In this document: positions 8,933 to 17,373 of the stretch, one piece after another
How positions within the stretch are numbered: the first letter of the stretch is position 1
Layout: every line of letters begins with the position of its first letter
Program-made: the position numbers and the translations under genes
Notes under the pieces: generated by a model
Told to the model about the DNA's origin: nothing
Database searches by the model: none
Seen by the model: the letters and a program-made list of their open reading frames with translations, nothing else
Assembly: GCA_046331705.1 (NCBI GenBank)
Contig: JAXLQJ010000002.1
Coordinates: forward strand, 186,001-250,000
Length of the DNA stretch: 64,000 bases
From: JADJOY01 sp046331705 [NCBI: bacterium]
GTDB lineage: Bacteria; JADJOY01
Direction: 5' to 3'

Positions 8933-9489
8933 CGCCCGCCTCGCTCGCGCCGCGAGCGGCGCTGCCGCGCGAGCCAGGCCCCGCCCACGGTGGCGGCGGA
9001 GACCGCCGGGATGGTGAGCCCGTAGTACCAGCTCGGCAGACCGGGGCCGTTCGACGTCCACACCTGCAACACGAAGATCGCGAAGCCCAGCACGAGCTGC
9101 ACGACACCGTGCTCGAGCTCCGCACCCTTCGCCAGCATCCCGCAGACGAAGCCACCGACCACGCTGCTCGCCGATCCGAGCAGCGACAGCACCAACAAGC
9201 TCGCGCGTTCGCTGGGCGGCGACAGGAGGCCGCTGGCGACGCGCTCGGCGACGTACATCCACCAGATCCGATCGAGGGCCTCGGTCAAGAGGTAGTCGGA
9301 ACCGTAGCCGACCATCACCGCGAGCCAGCGAAAGCGGCCCGCGGCGGGGACCTCGGCCTCTGCACCGAGCCGATCGAGCGCCGGGTCGCGAGCCGCGGGC
9401 GCGGCGCTCCCCGCGGCCGTCTCGTCCGCGAACGACTGATACGGATTCGCCCGTTCGTCGTCCGGCGCGTGGCCGGGAACGGTGGTCAT
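8929..9489 (-). CDS. Small NPY-motif membrane protein
   Basis: 186 residues. ATG at 9489 overlaps the stop of the MOSC gene (ATGA), and its own stop overlaps the GTG of the next gene, so three genes are coupled. Leader MTTVPGHAPDDERANPYQSF with the NPYQ motif, an Ala/Pro-rich linker to residue 50, then four hydrophobic helices, one with SSVVGGFVCGMLAKG like the GGF-x-AG helix of the neighbours. Ends in a run of arginines (RQRRSRRERGGR) that would hold the C-terminus in the cytoplasm. No known family recognised. Confidence 0.72.
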   Translation of the reverse strand: MTTVPGHAPDDERANPYQSFADETAAGSAAPAARDPALDRLGAEAEVPAAGRFRWLAVMVGYGSDYLLTEALDRIWWMYVAERVASGLLSPPSERASLLVLSLLGSASSVVGGFVCGMLAKGAELEHGVVQLVLGFAIFVLQVWTSNGPGLPSWYYGLTIPAVSAATVGGAWLARQRRSRRERGGR

Positions 9490-10082
9490 GGGGACGCGAT
9501 GCCCACGACGTCGCCCAGGCGAACGGTGCCGCCGTGAACGACGCGACACGTGACTCCTGCGCGCCAGTCGGGAGTGAGCGCGCTCGTGAGCCCGGGAACC
9601 TGCGCGTCCATCCGCGAGCACGGCGTGGTCTCGCCGGTGATCTCGAGCACCACCTCGCCGATGACGAGCCGCGCCCCCACGCGCCGCGCCACGGCGATCC
9701 CCTCGATCCAGAGGTTCGCGCGGCGCGTTCCCCAGCCGACCTCGCGTCCCAGCTCGCGGCACGCCGCGTCCCACCCTTCGCGGGTCAGCACCGTCACCTG
9801 GCGGCGTCCGGGGCGACCATTCGCGTTCCCCACCAGGCCGCTCTCGGTGGTGATCTCGGCGCGATCGAGCATCTCCATCGGCCCCCGATGACGCGGCTTG
9901 CGGGCGATGCCGATCACCCGCCCGGTGGCGATCGCCGCCTGCGCGCTCGCCTCGTTCGCGCCGCGATCGGCGGTGGCCAGCGCCAGCGAATCCCTCACCA
10001 GGGCGCCAACGGCGCGCTTCGCGTCGCGCGCGAACGCCAACGGACGGGGCGCTTGGCGGCGGGTGTCCTCGGGATCGCGCAT
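9486..10082 (-). CDS. MOSC domain protein
   Basis: 198 residues from the ATG at 10082; an upstream in-frame start at 10145 exists but the extension is Cys/Arg-rich and unlike the family. The MOSC (molybdenum cofactor sulfurase C-terminal) fold begins near residue 68: GRVIGIARKPRHRGPMEML, then GLVGNANGRPGRRQVTVLTR, GWGTRRANLWIEGI and the strongly conserved ITGETTPCSRMDAQVPGL with the Cys that in relatives carries sulfur, then RAGVTCRVVHGGTVRLGD. MOSC proteins bind or transfer sulfur to molybdenum cofactor (compare mARC and YiiM, which reduce N-hydroxylated substrates). It leads a coupled group with two small membrane proteins, an unusual pairing. Confidence 0.88.
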   Translation of the reverse strand: MRDPEDTRRQAPRPLAFARDAKRAVGALVRDSLALATADRGANEASAQAAIATGRVIGIARKPRHRGPMEMLDRAEITTESGLVGNANGRPGRRQVTVLTREGWDAACRELGREVGWGTRRANLWIEGIAVARRVGARLVIGEVVLEITGETTPCSRMDAQVPGLTSALTPDWRAGVTCRVVHGGTVRLGDVVGIASP

Positions 10083-10114
10083 GACGGTCGCTCGGCGCGT
10101 TCGAAGGTAACACT

Positions 10115-10137
10115 CGCCGGCGCGGGATGCGCCGGCG
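10115..10137 (-). terminator. Stem-loop between helicase and MOSC genes
   Basis: CGCCGGCGC pairs perfectly with GCGCCGGCG around a 5-base loop. Both flanking genes are on the minus strand, so it lies after the helicase stop at 10170 and before the MOSC start at 10082. No T-run follows. Confidence 0.45.
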
Positions 10138-10169
10138 CCCGTCACGCGAGGCGCGCGGGTGAGCCCGCC

Positions 10170-12746
10170 TCAGACGCCGATGCGAACCAGCGTGATCAAC
10201 GGCCGATCCAGCGCCACGTCGCCCGTGAGATCGATCTCGCCGTGGATGGCCCAGAGGTTGTCGTCCGCCGGGTCGAGAAGCGTCTGCTGGATCGACCACG
10301 ACTGCGGCCCGGTGCGCGCGAGCGCGGTGAACTCCGAGAGCCGGGCACGGTGATCGAAGACGATCTTCGCGTGCTCCGCGAAGAACGGCGCGAGGGCGTC
10401 CTCGAAGCGCTTCTCGTCCCAGAGGTCCTCGCCGTCACGCGGCGGGCGCACGCAACGCGCAGCCTCGGCCCAATCGCGCGCGGAGAGCGCGGCCACCAGC
10501 CGGAAGATCTCCACCCGCAGCCGGGCCGCGAGCGCCTTGCCGGCGGGCAGCGCTGGCGCCGCAGTCGCCGCATCGGGCTCGGCGACGGCCGCCGGCGCCG
10601 ACTCGGGCTCGAGGAGGTTCTGCCACTCGGCGAGCAGGCTCGAATCCACCCGCGCCAGCATGATCCGGAAGAACGCCGTCGCCTCGTGGACGGCATCGGT
10701 CTTCCGTTCCATGGGCACGGTCTGGGTGAGCGTGTTGTGGACCTGGTTGAGGTAGCGCAGCAACAGTCCCTCGCTGCGGGCGAGCTCCAGGTTGCGGACG
10801 TAATCGTCGAAGCCGGTGAACGTCTCGAACATCTCGCGGGCGATCGATTTGGGGCGAATGTTCTCCTGACGAACCCACGGATGCTTCTCGGAGAACGCGT
10901 TGAAGGTCGCGTAGACCAGGTCCTCGTTGGGCTTCGGATAGCTCACGTCCTCGAGCTCGCGCATCCGGTCCTCGTAGGGGACTCCCTCGGCCTTGAGCCG
11001 CGCCACCAGCTCGCCCTTGGCGCGATCGATCTGCCGCTCCAGCACCGGTCGCGGGTTCTCCAGGATCGATTCCACGAAGGTGAGCACGTCGACGGCGTAG
11101 GTCGGCGACGCGGGATCGAGAACGGCGATGACCTCGGCGAGGTAGAGCGAGAGCGTCGAATGCAGCGAGAAGTCGGGCTGCAGCCGCTCGCTGATGCGCA
11201 CCGCTCGCCCGCGGCCAGAGCTCCGCGGCTCGAGCTCGACAATCGAGGCGCGGCGAAGCGAGCGGAACACCACGGCCGCGTCGCGCCGGAGGCGCTGTTT
11301 CACGCGCTCGCTCTCGTGGCAGCGCGACACCAGCGCGAGCACGGCGCCGTAGCCGCCAGGCAAGTCGGGGTCGCCCGGGTCGCGCTGGAGCACGCTCAGC
11401 ATCATCCCGTGGGTGACGGAGAACCGGGATTGGAGCGGCTCGGGCGCGCTGGTGCGCAGCTTCGTGAGCGTCTCCCCGTTCCACGGCACGAAGCCGCGGG
11501 TGGGCGGCTTCTTCTTGACGATCTTCTTGCCCGCCGCCGCCTTGAGCTCGAGGCGCCGATTCTCGACCACGTGCTCGGGCGCGAGCGCCACCACCCAGCC
11601 GCGCTCGTCGAAGCCCTTGCGACCCGCGCGTCCCGCGATCTGCTTGAAGTCGCGGACGCTCAAGAGCGCCGTCTTCTGTCCGTCGAACTTGCAGAGCTGC
11701 GAGAAGAGCACCGTGCGGATCGGGATGTTCACGCCCACGCCGAGCGTGTCGGTACCCGAGATCACGCGCAGCAAGCCGCGCTGCGCGAGCTGCTCGACCA
11801 GCAGCCGGTACTTGGGCAGGAGCCCGGCGTGGTGGATGCCGATGCCGTTCGAGACGAAGCGCCGCACGTCGCCGCCGTACGGAGAATCGAAGCGAAAGCC
11901 CGCGAGCGCCTCACCGATGGCCCGCTTCTGTTCCTTGCCGCACACCTTGGCGCTGGTGAGCGCCTGCGCCCGCTCGGCGGTCTCCCGCTGCGTGAAGCTC
12001 ACCACGTAGACCGGCGCACGATCGGCTTCCAGCAACGATTCGACGGTCTCGTGGAGCAGCTCCTCGCGATACTCGAAATCGAGCGGCACGGGACGCTGCT
12101 CGGAGACCACCCGCGCGACGTCGCGGCCGGTGAGACGCGTCAGGCTCTGCTCGATGGCGGTGGTGTCGCCGAGCGTCGCCGACATGAGCAGGAACGTGGT
12201 GCGCGGCAGCGTGAGCAGCGGAACCTGCCACGCGACACCACGATCGCGGTCGGCGTAGTAGTGGAACTCGTCGATCACCACGTACGGGAACGCCAGGTCC
12301 GTGGCCTGCCGGAGCGACAAGTTCGAGAGCACCTCGGCGGTGCAGCAGATGATCGGCGCCTCACGGTTGATGCTCGCGTCACCGGTCATCATGCCGACGT
12401 TGGCGGCGCCGAAATCCTCGCAGAGCGCGAAGAACTTCTCGCTGGCGAGCGCCTTGATCGGGCTGGTGTAGCAAGAGCGTTGACCTTCCGCGAGCGCCTT
12501 GAAGTGGAGCGCCTCGGCGACCAGCGATTTCCCCGAGCCGGTGGGCGTGCCGAGCACCACGTGCTTGCCCGACATGATCTCGAGGATCGCTTCCTCCTGC
12601 GCCGGGTAGAGCTCGAGCCCGCGCTTGGCGACCCAGCCCAAGAATCGGTCGAGGATCTCGTCCGAGCCCGCCGTCCCGAGCGGCGGCACCAGGTCGCCCA
12701 GGCTCGCCCGGGGCGGTCGCGACGGGGCGGTGGCGGACACGCTCAC
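10170..12746 (-). CDS. DEAD/DEAH-box helicase with DUF3516 C-terminal domain
   Basis: 858 residues from a GTG at 12746 that overlaps the stop of the CorC-type gene (GTGA). RecA domain 1 carries Walker A GTPTGSGKS near residue 64, the box VIDEFHYY (DEFH) and motif III MSATLGD; RecA domain 2 carries SGTDTLGVGVNIP and motif VI QIAGRAGRKGFDERG. This is Ski2/Mtr4-like. The long C-terminal half (GFVPWNGETLTKL, LYLAEVIAVLDPASPTYAVDVLTFVESILENPRP, FETFTGFDDYVRNLELARSEG) is the DUF3516 region best known from actinobacterial helicases, ending in a SnoaL/NTF2-like tail (LWAIHGEIDL). It probably unwinds RNA; the substrate is unknown. The Lys-rich KKIVKKKPPTRG link joins the two halves. Confidence 0.93.
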   Translation of the reverse strand: MSVSATAPSRPPRASLGDLVPPLGTAGSDEILDRFLGWVAKRGLELYPAQEEAILEIMSGKHVVLGTPTGSGKSLVAEALHFKALAEGQRSCYTSPIKALASEKFFALCEDFGAANVGMMTGDASINREAPIICCTAEVLSNLSLRQATDLAFPYVVIDEFHYYADRDRGVAWQVPLLTLPRTTFLLMSATLGDTTAIEQSLTRLTGRDVARVVSEQRPVPLDFEYREELLHETVESLLEADRAPVYVVSFTQRETAERAQALTSAKVCGKEQKRAIGEALAGFRFDSPYGGDVRRFVSNGIGIHHAGLLPKYRLLVEQLAQRGLLRVISGTDTLGVGVNIPIRTVLFSQLCKFDGQKTALLSVRDFKQIAGRAGRKGFDERGWVVALAPEHVVENRRLELKAAAGKKIVKKKPPTRGFVPWNGETLTKLRTSAPEPLQSRFSVTHGMMLSVLQRDPGDPDLPGGYGAVLALVSRCHESERVKQRLRRDAAVVFRSLRRASIVELEPRSSGRGRAVRISERLQPDFSLHSTLSLYLAEVIAVLDPASPTYAVDVLTFVESILENPRPVLERQIDRAKGELVARLKAEGVPYEDRMRELEDVSYPKPNEDLVYATFNAFSEKHPWVRQENIRPKSIAREMFETFTGFDDYVRNLELARSEGLLLRYLNQVHNTLTQTVPMERKTDAVHEATAFFRIMLARVDSSLLAEWQNLLEPESAPAAVAEPDAATAAPALPAGKALAARLRVEIFRLVAALSARDWAEAARCVRPPRDGEDLWDEKRFEDALAPFFAEHAKIVFDHRARLSEFTALARTGPQSWSIQQTLLDPADDNLWAIHGEIDLTGDVALDRPLITLVRIGV

Positions 12747-14074
12747 GCGTCCGTCCCGGCGAGGCGGTCGGGCGGGGGCCGCGGCGTGGGCGCGGGGCGG
12801 GTCACGCGCACCATCCTCACCACCTTGCTGTTCGACTCGAGCACCTCGATCTCGTAGCCGTTGGCGGTGCGCACGCACGCGCCCGGCTCCGGGATGCGGC
12901 CGGCGAGCGAGATGGTGAGCCCGGCGATGGTGGTCCAGTCGTCGCTCTCGGGTAGCTCCAGGTCGAGATCGCGATTCAGCTCGCGCACCGACGCGTCGCC
13001 GCGCAGCACGAGCTTGCCCTCCTCGACGCGCTCGACGAGCGAGGTCGAGGGCTCGTCCTCGCTGAACATCTCGCCCACCAGCTCCTCGACCAGATCCTCG
13101 AACGTGACCAAGCCGGAGAGGCCGCCGTGCTCGTCGACCACCATCGCCAGCGGGATCCGGCGGCTCTGCAGATCCTGCAGCACCCGCACCACCGGCGTGG
13201 CCTCGGCGACGAAGAACGGCGGACGGATCAGGTCCTCGAGGACGATCAGGTCGCCTTCCCACGCCACGTAGAGCAGATCCTTGGTGGTGATGTACCCGAT
13301 CACGTTGTCGACGTCGTTCTCGTAGATCGGCAGGCGCGAATGATGGGTCTCGAGCAGCGCGCGCCGGATCTCGTCCTGCGACGCCTCACGCGGCAGCGCG
13401 TGGATGCGGTTGCGCGGCACCATCACGTCGATGGCCGTGAGATCGCCGAAATGAAGCGCTTGCGCCGCGATCTCGCCGGCCCGCTGGTCCACCGAGCCGA
13501 CGGTGGTGGCCTCGACCACCAGCTGCTCGAGCTCGTCGCGCGAGAGCCGCGCTTCCGTGAAGCTGGTGGTGTCGCCGAACGGCTTGAGCACCAGGTCCGA
13601 GCTCGCGGTGAGGAAACGCACCAGTGGGCGCGCGAGCCACGAGATCGCTCGCATCGGCCTGCCGATGAGCAGCGCGTAGCGCTCGCCGGCGCGCAGGGCC
13701 AAGCTCTTCGGCACCAGCTCGCCCAGCACCAGCGACAGGTACGAGATCCCCGCCACCACGATCGCGAAGCCCAGCGGCTCCGCGTGCGGCGCGAGCCGCG
13801 GGAACCGTGCGAGCCACGCGGCGACGTGGTTCTCGATCGATGCGCCGCCGAGCGTGGCCGCCGCCGCACCGACCACCGTGATGCCGATCTGGACCGTGGC
13901 CAGGAACCGCTCCGGCTGCTCGCGCAGGCGCAGCACCGAGCGCGCCGCGTGGTGGCCGCCCTCGACGAGCTGCTTGAGGCGGGTCTTGCGGACCGACAGC
14001 ACGGCGATCTCCGCCCCCGCGAAGACCGCGTTCGCGAGGATCAACGTCAGGACGATGAGCAACTCGACGATCAT
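12743..14074 (-). CDS. HlyC/CorC-family (CNNM-like) transporter with CBS pair
   Basis: 443 residues. Domains in order: DUF21/CNNM membrane domain (about 1-190, with NAVFAGAEIAVLSVRKTRLKQL and FLATVQIGITVVGAAAATLGG, and LVLGELVPKSLALR), two CBS modules (about 205-325, VMVPRNRIHALPREASQDEI and the FVAEATPVVRVLQDLQSRRI block ending MVVDEHGGLSGLVTFEDLVEELVGE), and the CorC_HlyC ligand-binding domain (LVLRGDASVRELNRDLDLELP). The family exports Mg/Co or controls cation balance at the inner membrane. The start has GAGG about 8 bases upstream. Overlap with the helicase gene suggests co-translation, although a functional link is not obvious. Confidence 0.93.
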   Translation of the reverse strand: MIVELLIVLTLILANAVFAGAEIAVLSVRKTRLKQLVEGGHHAARSVLRLREQPERFLATVQIGITVVGAAAATLGGASIENHVAAWLARFPRLAPHAEPLGFAIVVAGISYLSLVLGELVPKSLALRAGERYALLIGRPMRAISWLARPLVRFLTASSDLVLKPFGDTTSFTEARLSRDELEQLVVEATTVGSVDQRAGEIAAQALHFGDLTAIDVMVPRNRIHALPREASQDEIRRALLETHHSRLPIYENDVDNVIGYITTKDLLYVAWEGDLIVLEDLIRPPFFVAEATPVVRVLQDLQSRRIPLAMVVDEHGGLSGLVTFEDLVEELVGEMFSEDEPSTSLVERVEEGKLVLRGDASVRELNRDLDLELPESDDWTTIAGLTISLAGRIPEPGACVRTANGYEIEVLESNSKVVRMVRVTRPAPTPRPPPDRLAGTDA

Positions 14075-14290
14075 TCGCGAACCTCGTCAACGCCGGGCGC
14101 GACCGAGGCGCGCCGAGCGATCGATCGGGCTACCGTAATCCGCCTTCCCGCGGAAAGCCCGTAGCGCCCTCGGGCGTTCGCGCTCGCGGCGAGGACGCAC
14201 GCGAGCCGAGCGCGGGCGAGAACGCGTCGTTTCCTTGCTCAGCTTCGCGAGCGAGAAGTACCCTCAGCGACGATCGCCGTCCCCTTCGCC

Positions 14291-15835
14291 ATGCGCATCC
14301 AGCTCGTCCACCCGCCGGTCTACGTCAACGTGCGCGCGCTGACCGCGCTGCGGCCGGGCTTGCCGCTCGGGCTCGCGTACGTCGCGGCGACGCTCGAGCG
14401 CGCCGGACACGTGGTCTCGGTGCTGGACGCGGTGGGCTCGGCGCCCGATCGTGTCACCGCCGACGGCGCGATGCACCGACTCGGGCTCACGCCCGAGGAG
14501 ATCGTGGCTCGGATCGATCCCGGCGCCGACGCCATCGGGATCACCAACATGTGGTCGTTCTCGTGGCCGCTGGTGCGCGAGATCATCCGTCGCATCCACG
14601 ACGCCCATCCCACGAAGCCGATCGTCGCCGGCGGCGAGCACTTCACCGGGCTCACTCGCGAGTCGATGCTCGAAGCACCCATCGACTACATCGTGCGCGG
14701 CGAGGGCGAGGAAACCGCCCTCGAGCTCTTCGGTGCGCTGGCGGGCGGGCCGTTCGATCCATCCGCCATCGCGGGCTTGGCATGGCGTGGCCGGGACGGC
14801 ATCGCGATCAACGAGCCCCGCGAGCGCACCCGCGACGTCGACCAGATTCCGTGGCCCGCGTGGCACCTCTTCGACGTGCGCGGCTACTACGCGCACTCGC
14901 TCATCACCGGCATCGACGCCGGCCTCACGATCCCGATCCTCGCCACACGCGGTTGTCCGTACTCGTGTACGTATTGCTCGTCGCCGCGCATGTGGACCAC
15001 ACGCTGGGTGCCGCGCGATCCGGTCGACGTGGCGAGCGAGATCGAGCGCTACGTCCGCGACTACGGCGCGCGGAACTTCCCGTTCCAGGACCTCACCGCC
15101 ATCGTCCGCAAGGACTGGATCGTGCGCTTCTGCCGTGAGCTGCTCGCCCGCGGGCTGGACGTGACCTGGCAGTTCCCGTCGGGGACGCGCTGCGAGGTGA
15201 TCGACGACGAGGTCGCGGAGCTGCTGCGCCGAAGCGGCGGGCGCTCGCTCGCGTTCGCGCCGGAGTCCGGCTCCGCCGTCACGCGGCAGAAGATCAAGAA
15301 GCGGATGAGCGAGGACGGCCTGCTCGACGCCGTGCGCGCCTCGGTTCGTCACGGGCTCAACCTGACCGTGTTCGTGGTGATCGGCTTTCCCCACGACACC
15401 GCGGAGGATCTGGCCGAGACGCGGCGCCTGGCCAAGCTCCTCGCGAAGCTGGGCGTCGACGACCTCGCGATCGGCTTCTTCTTCCCGATCCCCTCGACCG
15501 AGCTCTTCGACGAGTTGGTGGGCTCGGGCCGCATCCGGCTCTGCGACGAGTTCCTGAAGACCCCGCTCTTCGCCAACGAGAAGGCGCTCGACGCCGCCCA
15601 CAACTATTGCGAGCACCTCACGGCGAGCGAGCTCACGCGCTGGAAATACCGCATCCACCTGACGTTCTACGCGTGGTCCGCCGTCCATCACCCCGGGAAG
15701 CTCGTGCGGCTCGCATGGAATCTGGCGCGCGGCCGCGAGACCCGGAAGATGGAAACCGTGCTCCGCGAGCTGGCACGCAACACGTTGCGGCGGCTCGTGT
15801 TCTGGCGCCGCGCGCCGTCGCCCGGCGCCGCGTGA
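14291..15835 (+). CDS. B12-binding domain radical SAM protein
   Basis: 514 residues. An N-terminal cobalamin-binding domain (about 1-150: LIQLVHPPV-type start read here as MRIQLVHPPVYVNVRAL, GLPLGLAYVAATLERAGHVV, GIDPGADAIGITNMWSFSW-like block) precedes a radical SAM core with the [4Fe-4S] motif CPYSCTYC near residue 222 and the conserved ARNFPFQDLTAIVRKDWIVRF, SLAFAPESGS and VVIGFPHDTAEDLAETRR. The layout matches BchE/hopanoid-type (HpnJ/HpnR) and related methyltransferases and cyclases. The C-terminus has a helix rich in aromatic residues. The substrate is unknown; nothing in the neighbourhood (a 109-residue membrane protein follows at 22 bp) fixes it. No GXDXG variant of the cobalamin site with an axial His is obvious, so B12 binding may be base-off. 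Confidence 0.9.
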   Translation: MRIQLVHPPVYVNVRALTALRPGLPLGLAYVAATLERAGHVVSVLDAVGSAPDRVTADGAMHRLGLTPEEIVARIDPGADAIGITNMWSFSWPLVREIIRRIHDAHPTKPIVAGGEHFTGLTRESMLEAPIDYIVRGEGEETALELFGALAGGPFDPSAIAGLAWRGRDGIAINEPRERTRDVDQIPWPAWHLFDVRGYYAHSLITGIDAGLTIPILATRGCPYSCTYCSSPRMWTTRWVPRDPVDVASEIERYVRDYGARNFPFQDLTAIVRKDWIVRFCRELLARGLDVTWQFPSGTRCEVIDDEVAELLRRSGGRSLAFAPESGSAVTRQKIKKRMSEDGLLDAVRASVRHGLNLTVFVVIGFPHDTAEDLAETRRLAKLLAKLGVDDLAIGFFFPIPSTELFDELVGSGRIRLCDEFLKTPLFANEKALDAAHNYCEHLTASELTRWKYRIHLTFYAWSAVHHPGKLVRLAWNLARGRETRKMETVLRELARNTLRRLVFWRRAPSPGAA

Positions 15836-15857
15836 GCTCGGGCGTGCCGCGCTTGCC

Positions 15858-16187
15858 ATGACCGCGGGCCTCGCCGTTCGCCGCTTCCTGGGCGCGGCGC
15901 TCGATCTGGCGACGGTGACCGCGGCGTTCGTGTCCGGCTACGCCTTCGGAGCACGCTTCGGCGTGCCGCCGGGCGTCGCCGCGGGAGCGATCGTGGTGCC
16001 GCTCGTCGCACGCATGGCGCTCGCCCTCGCGTCACCCGCCGCGGGGCCAACGCGCGGGCGGCCCGGCGGCGCGGTGCGCGACATCCTCGCCAGGCGGCTG
16101 CTCGCGGGGGCGCTCGCGTGCGCCTTCGGGCATTGGCTCGGTCGGATCAACGGCCGCGATCCGATGCCCTTCATGTACGGCAACTGA
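15858..16187 (+). CDS. Small hydrophobic protein of unknown function
   Basis: 109 residues with three hydrophobic stretches (about 10-30, 40-60 and 85-102), the rest being short basic loops (TRGRPGGAVRDILARR). It starts 22 bp after the radical SAM gene and likely shares its transcript. Ends HWLGRINGRDPMPFMYGN. I recognise no family; it could be a small membrane partner of the radical SAM enzyme, but this is only from position. Confidence 0.6.
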   Translation: MTAGLAVRRFLGAALDLATVTAAFVSGYAFGARFGVPPGVAAGAIVVPLVARMALALASPAAGPTRGRPGGAVRDILARRLLAGALACAFGHWLGRINGRDPMPFMYGN

Positions 16188-16216
16188 GCCGTTGCCGGCG
16201 GGATCGGCGGGCCGCC

Positions 16217-17338
16217 TCAGGGCGGCGTGGCGTCAGGCACCAGCGTCGCCACGCGCTCCGCGATGTTGCGCGCTTGGATCCGCTTGACGGCCGGTAGCGC
16301 GTGGACGTAGTCGCAGAAGCACTCGCGCGCCGTTCGGCGATCCATCGCCGGTTCCTCGAAGGCGGTCGCATTGTCGACCAACGGGATGTCGAGCGCGCGC
16401 GCACGCTGCTCGAAGGTCCCGTTCACCGCGACGTGCAAGTCGTAGAGCGCCGCGCGTGTCTGCTCCTGCGCGTCCCGGAGGTAGGCGGGGATCACCGTGA
16501 CCGGCAGCTCGGGTCGCATCGGCAGGACTCCCAGGACCAACGTGAAGCCGTATTCCCGGGACGCCGCGTCCAGGTCGTCGATCGCCGCCTCGATCGAGCG
16601 AAACCGCACGCGGTCTCGATAGCGGCTCGGATGGTCGGCGCCGAACTCCGCGCGCATCCGGCGCGCGGCACGCTCGGCGTCGATCGCTTCCGCCCACTTG
16701 GTGAGCCGCAGCAGCCCCGACACCAGCGGGTCGTGGAGCCACCAGCCGCGCGGCGGTCGCGCCTCCAGCTCGCGCAGCCGCTCGAGCGGGTACACGACGT
16801 CGTGTCCCTGGTTGATGGAGTTGATCGGCTCCTGGACGTAGACCACCTGCGAAGGATGCGTCTCGGCCAGGTAGCGCACCGCCCACCGGGTCTCGAACAC
16901 CGAGCGCCCCACGACGGACGCGTTGCGCACCTCGAAGCGACGGTGGCGATAACGCGCGCCGAGCTCGTCCTCGAGCGCCACCCGCAGCTCGTCGCGATCC
17001 TCGCCATCGCAATAGGGGAAGCTGGTGGAACCGCCGAAGATCGTGAGCACCGTGGCCTCGGCGCGGGCGGCGAAATCCGGCCCGAGATAGCCCTGGGCGT
17101 TGAGCGGATGGCCGCTCGGCGCACGACCGCGGACCCGCGCCACCAGCCGCTCGACGGCGCTCGAGCCTGCGATAGCATTCTTGCGGAAGCAGTGGGTGAT
17201 CTCGCGCGGCTCGCAATCGGCCGTCATCGGGAAGCGTCGCGTGGCCTCGAAGACCGCACCGCCCAGCACGCTCACGAGCTCGAGCGCGAGCCATGCGCCC
17301 AGGAATCGGACCACACCCGATCGCGATCGCGCGCTCAC
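16217..17338 (-). CDS. SGNH-hydrolase-like membrane-anchored protein
   Basis: 373 residues. One N-terminal hydrophobic segment (about 10-30, VVRFLGAWLALELVSVLGGAVF) acts as signal anchor. An SGNH-type nucleophile block is TIFGGSTSFPY near residue 104, and near the C-terminus FCDYVHALPAV supplies the D-x-x-H pair, so the usual Ser-Asp-His set is present. SGNH proteins with this architecture act as O-acetyl esterases or transferases on cell-surface polysaccharides (compare AlgJ/AlgX), but no partner acetyltransferase is in the window. It is divergent from, and its start lies within about 40 bp of, another SGNH-like gene, hence the two probably share a promoter region and a pathway. Confidence 0.72.
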   Translation of the reverse strand: MSARSRSGVVRFLGAWLALELVSVLGGAVFEATRRFPMTADCEPREITHCFRKNAIAGSSAVERLVARVRGRAPSGHPLNAQGYLGPDFAARAEATVLTIFGGSTSFPYCDGEDRDELRVALEDELGARYRHRRFEVRNASVVGRSVFETRWAVRYLAETHPSQVVYVQEPINSINQGHDVVYPLERLRELEARPPRGWWLHDPLVSGLLRLTKWAEAIDAERAARRMRAEFGADHPSRYRDRVRFRSIEAAIDDLDAASREYGFTLVLGVLPMRPELPVTVIPAYLRDAQEQTRAALYDLHVAVNGTFEQRARALDIPLVDNATAFEEPAMDRRTARECFCDYVHALPAVKRIQARNIAERVATLVPDATPP

Positions 17339-17373
17339 CTCAGCACCGCTCGCCGCGTCCGCCGGAGCCGGTC

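Noticed and set aside
17293-17373. Longer N-terminus of the second SGNH-like protein from ATG 17293
   Set aside because: It overlaps the divergent gene's start by 46 bases and adds a Pro/His-rich lead before a twin-arginine-like signal, so GTG 17374 is more likely.
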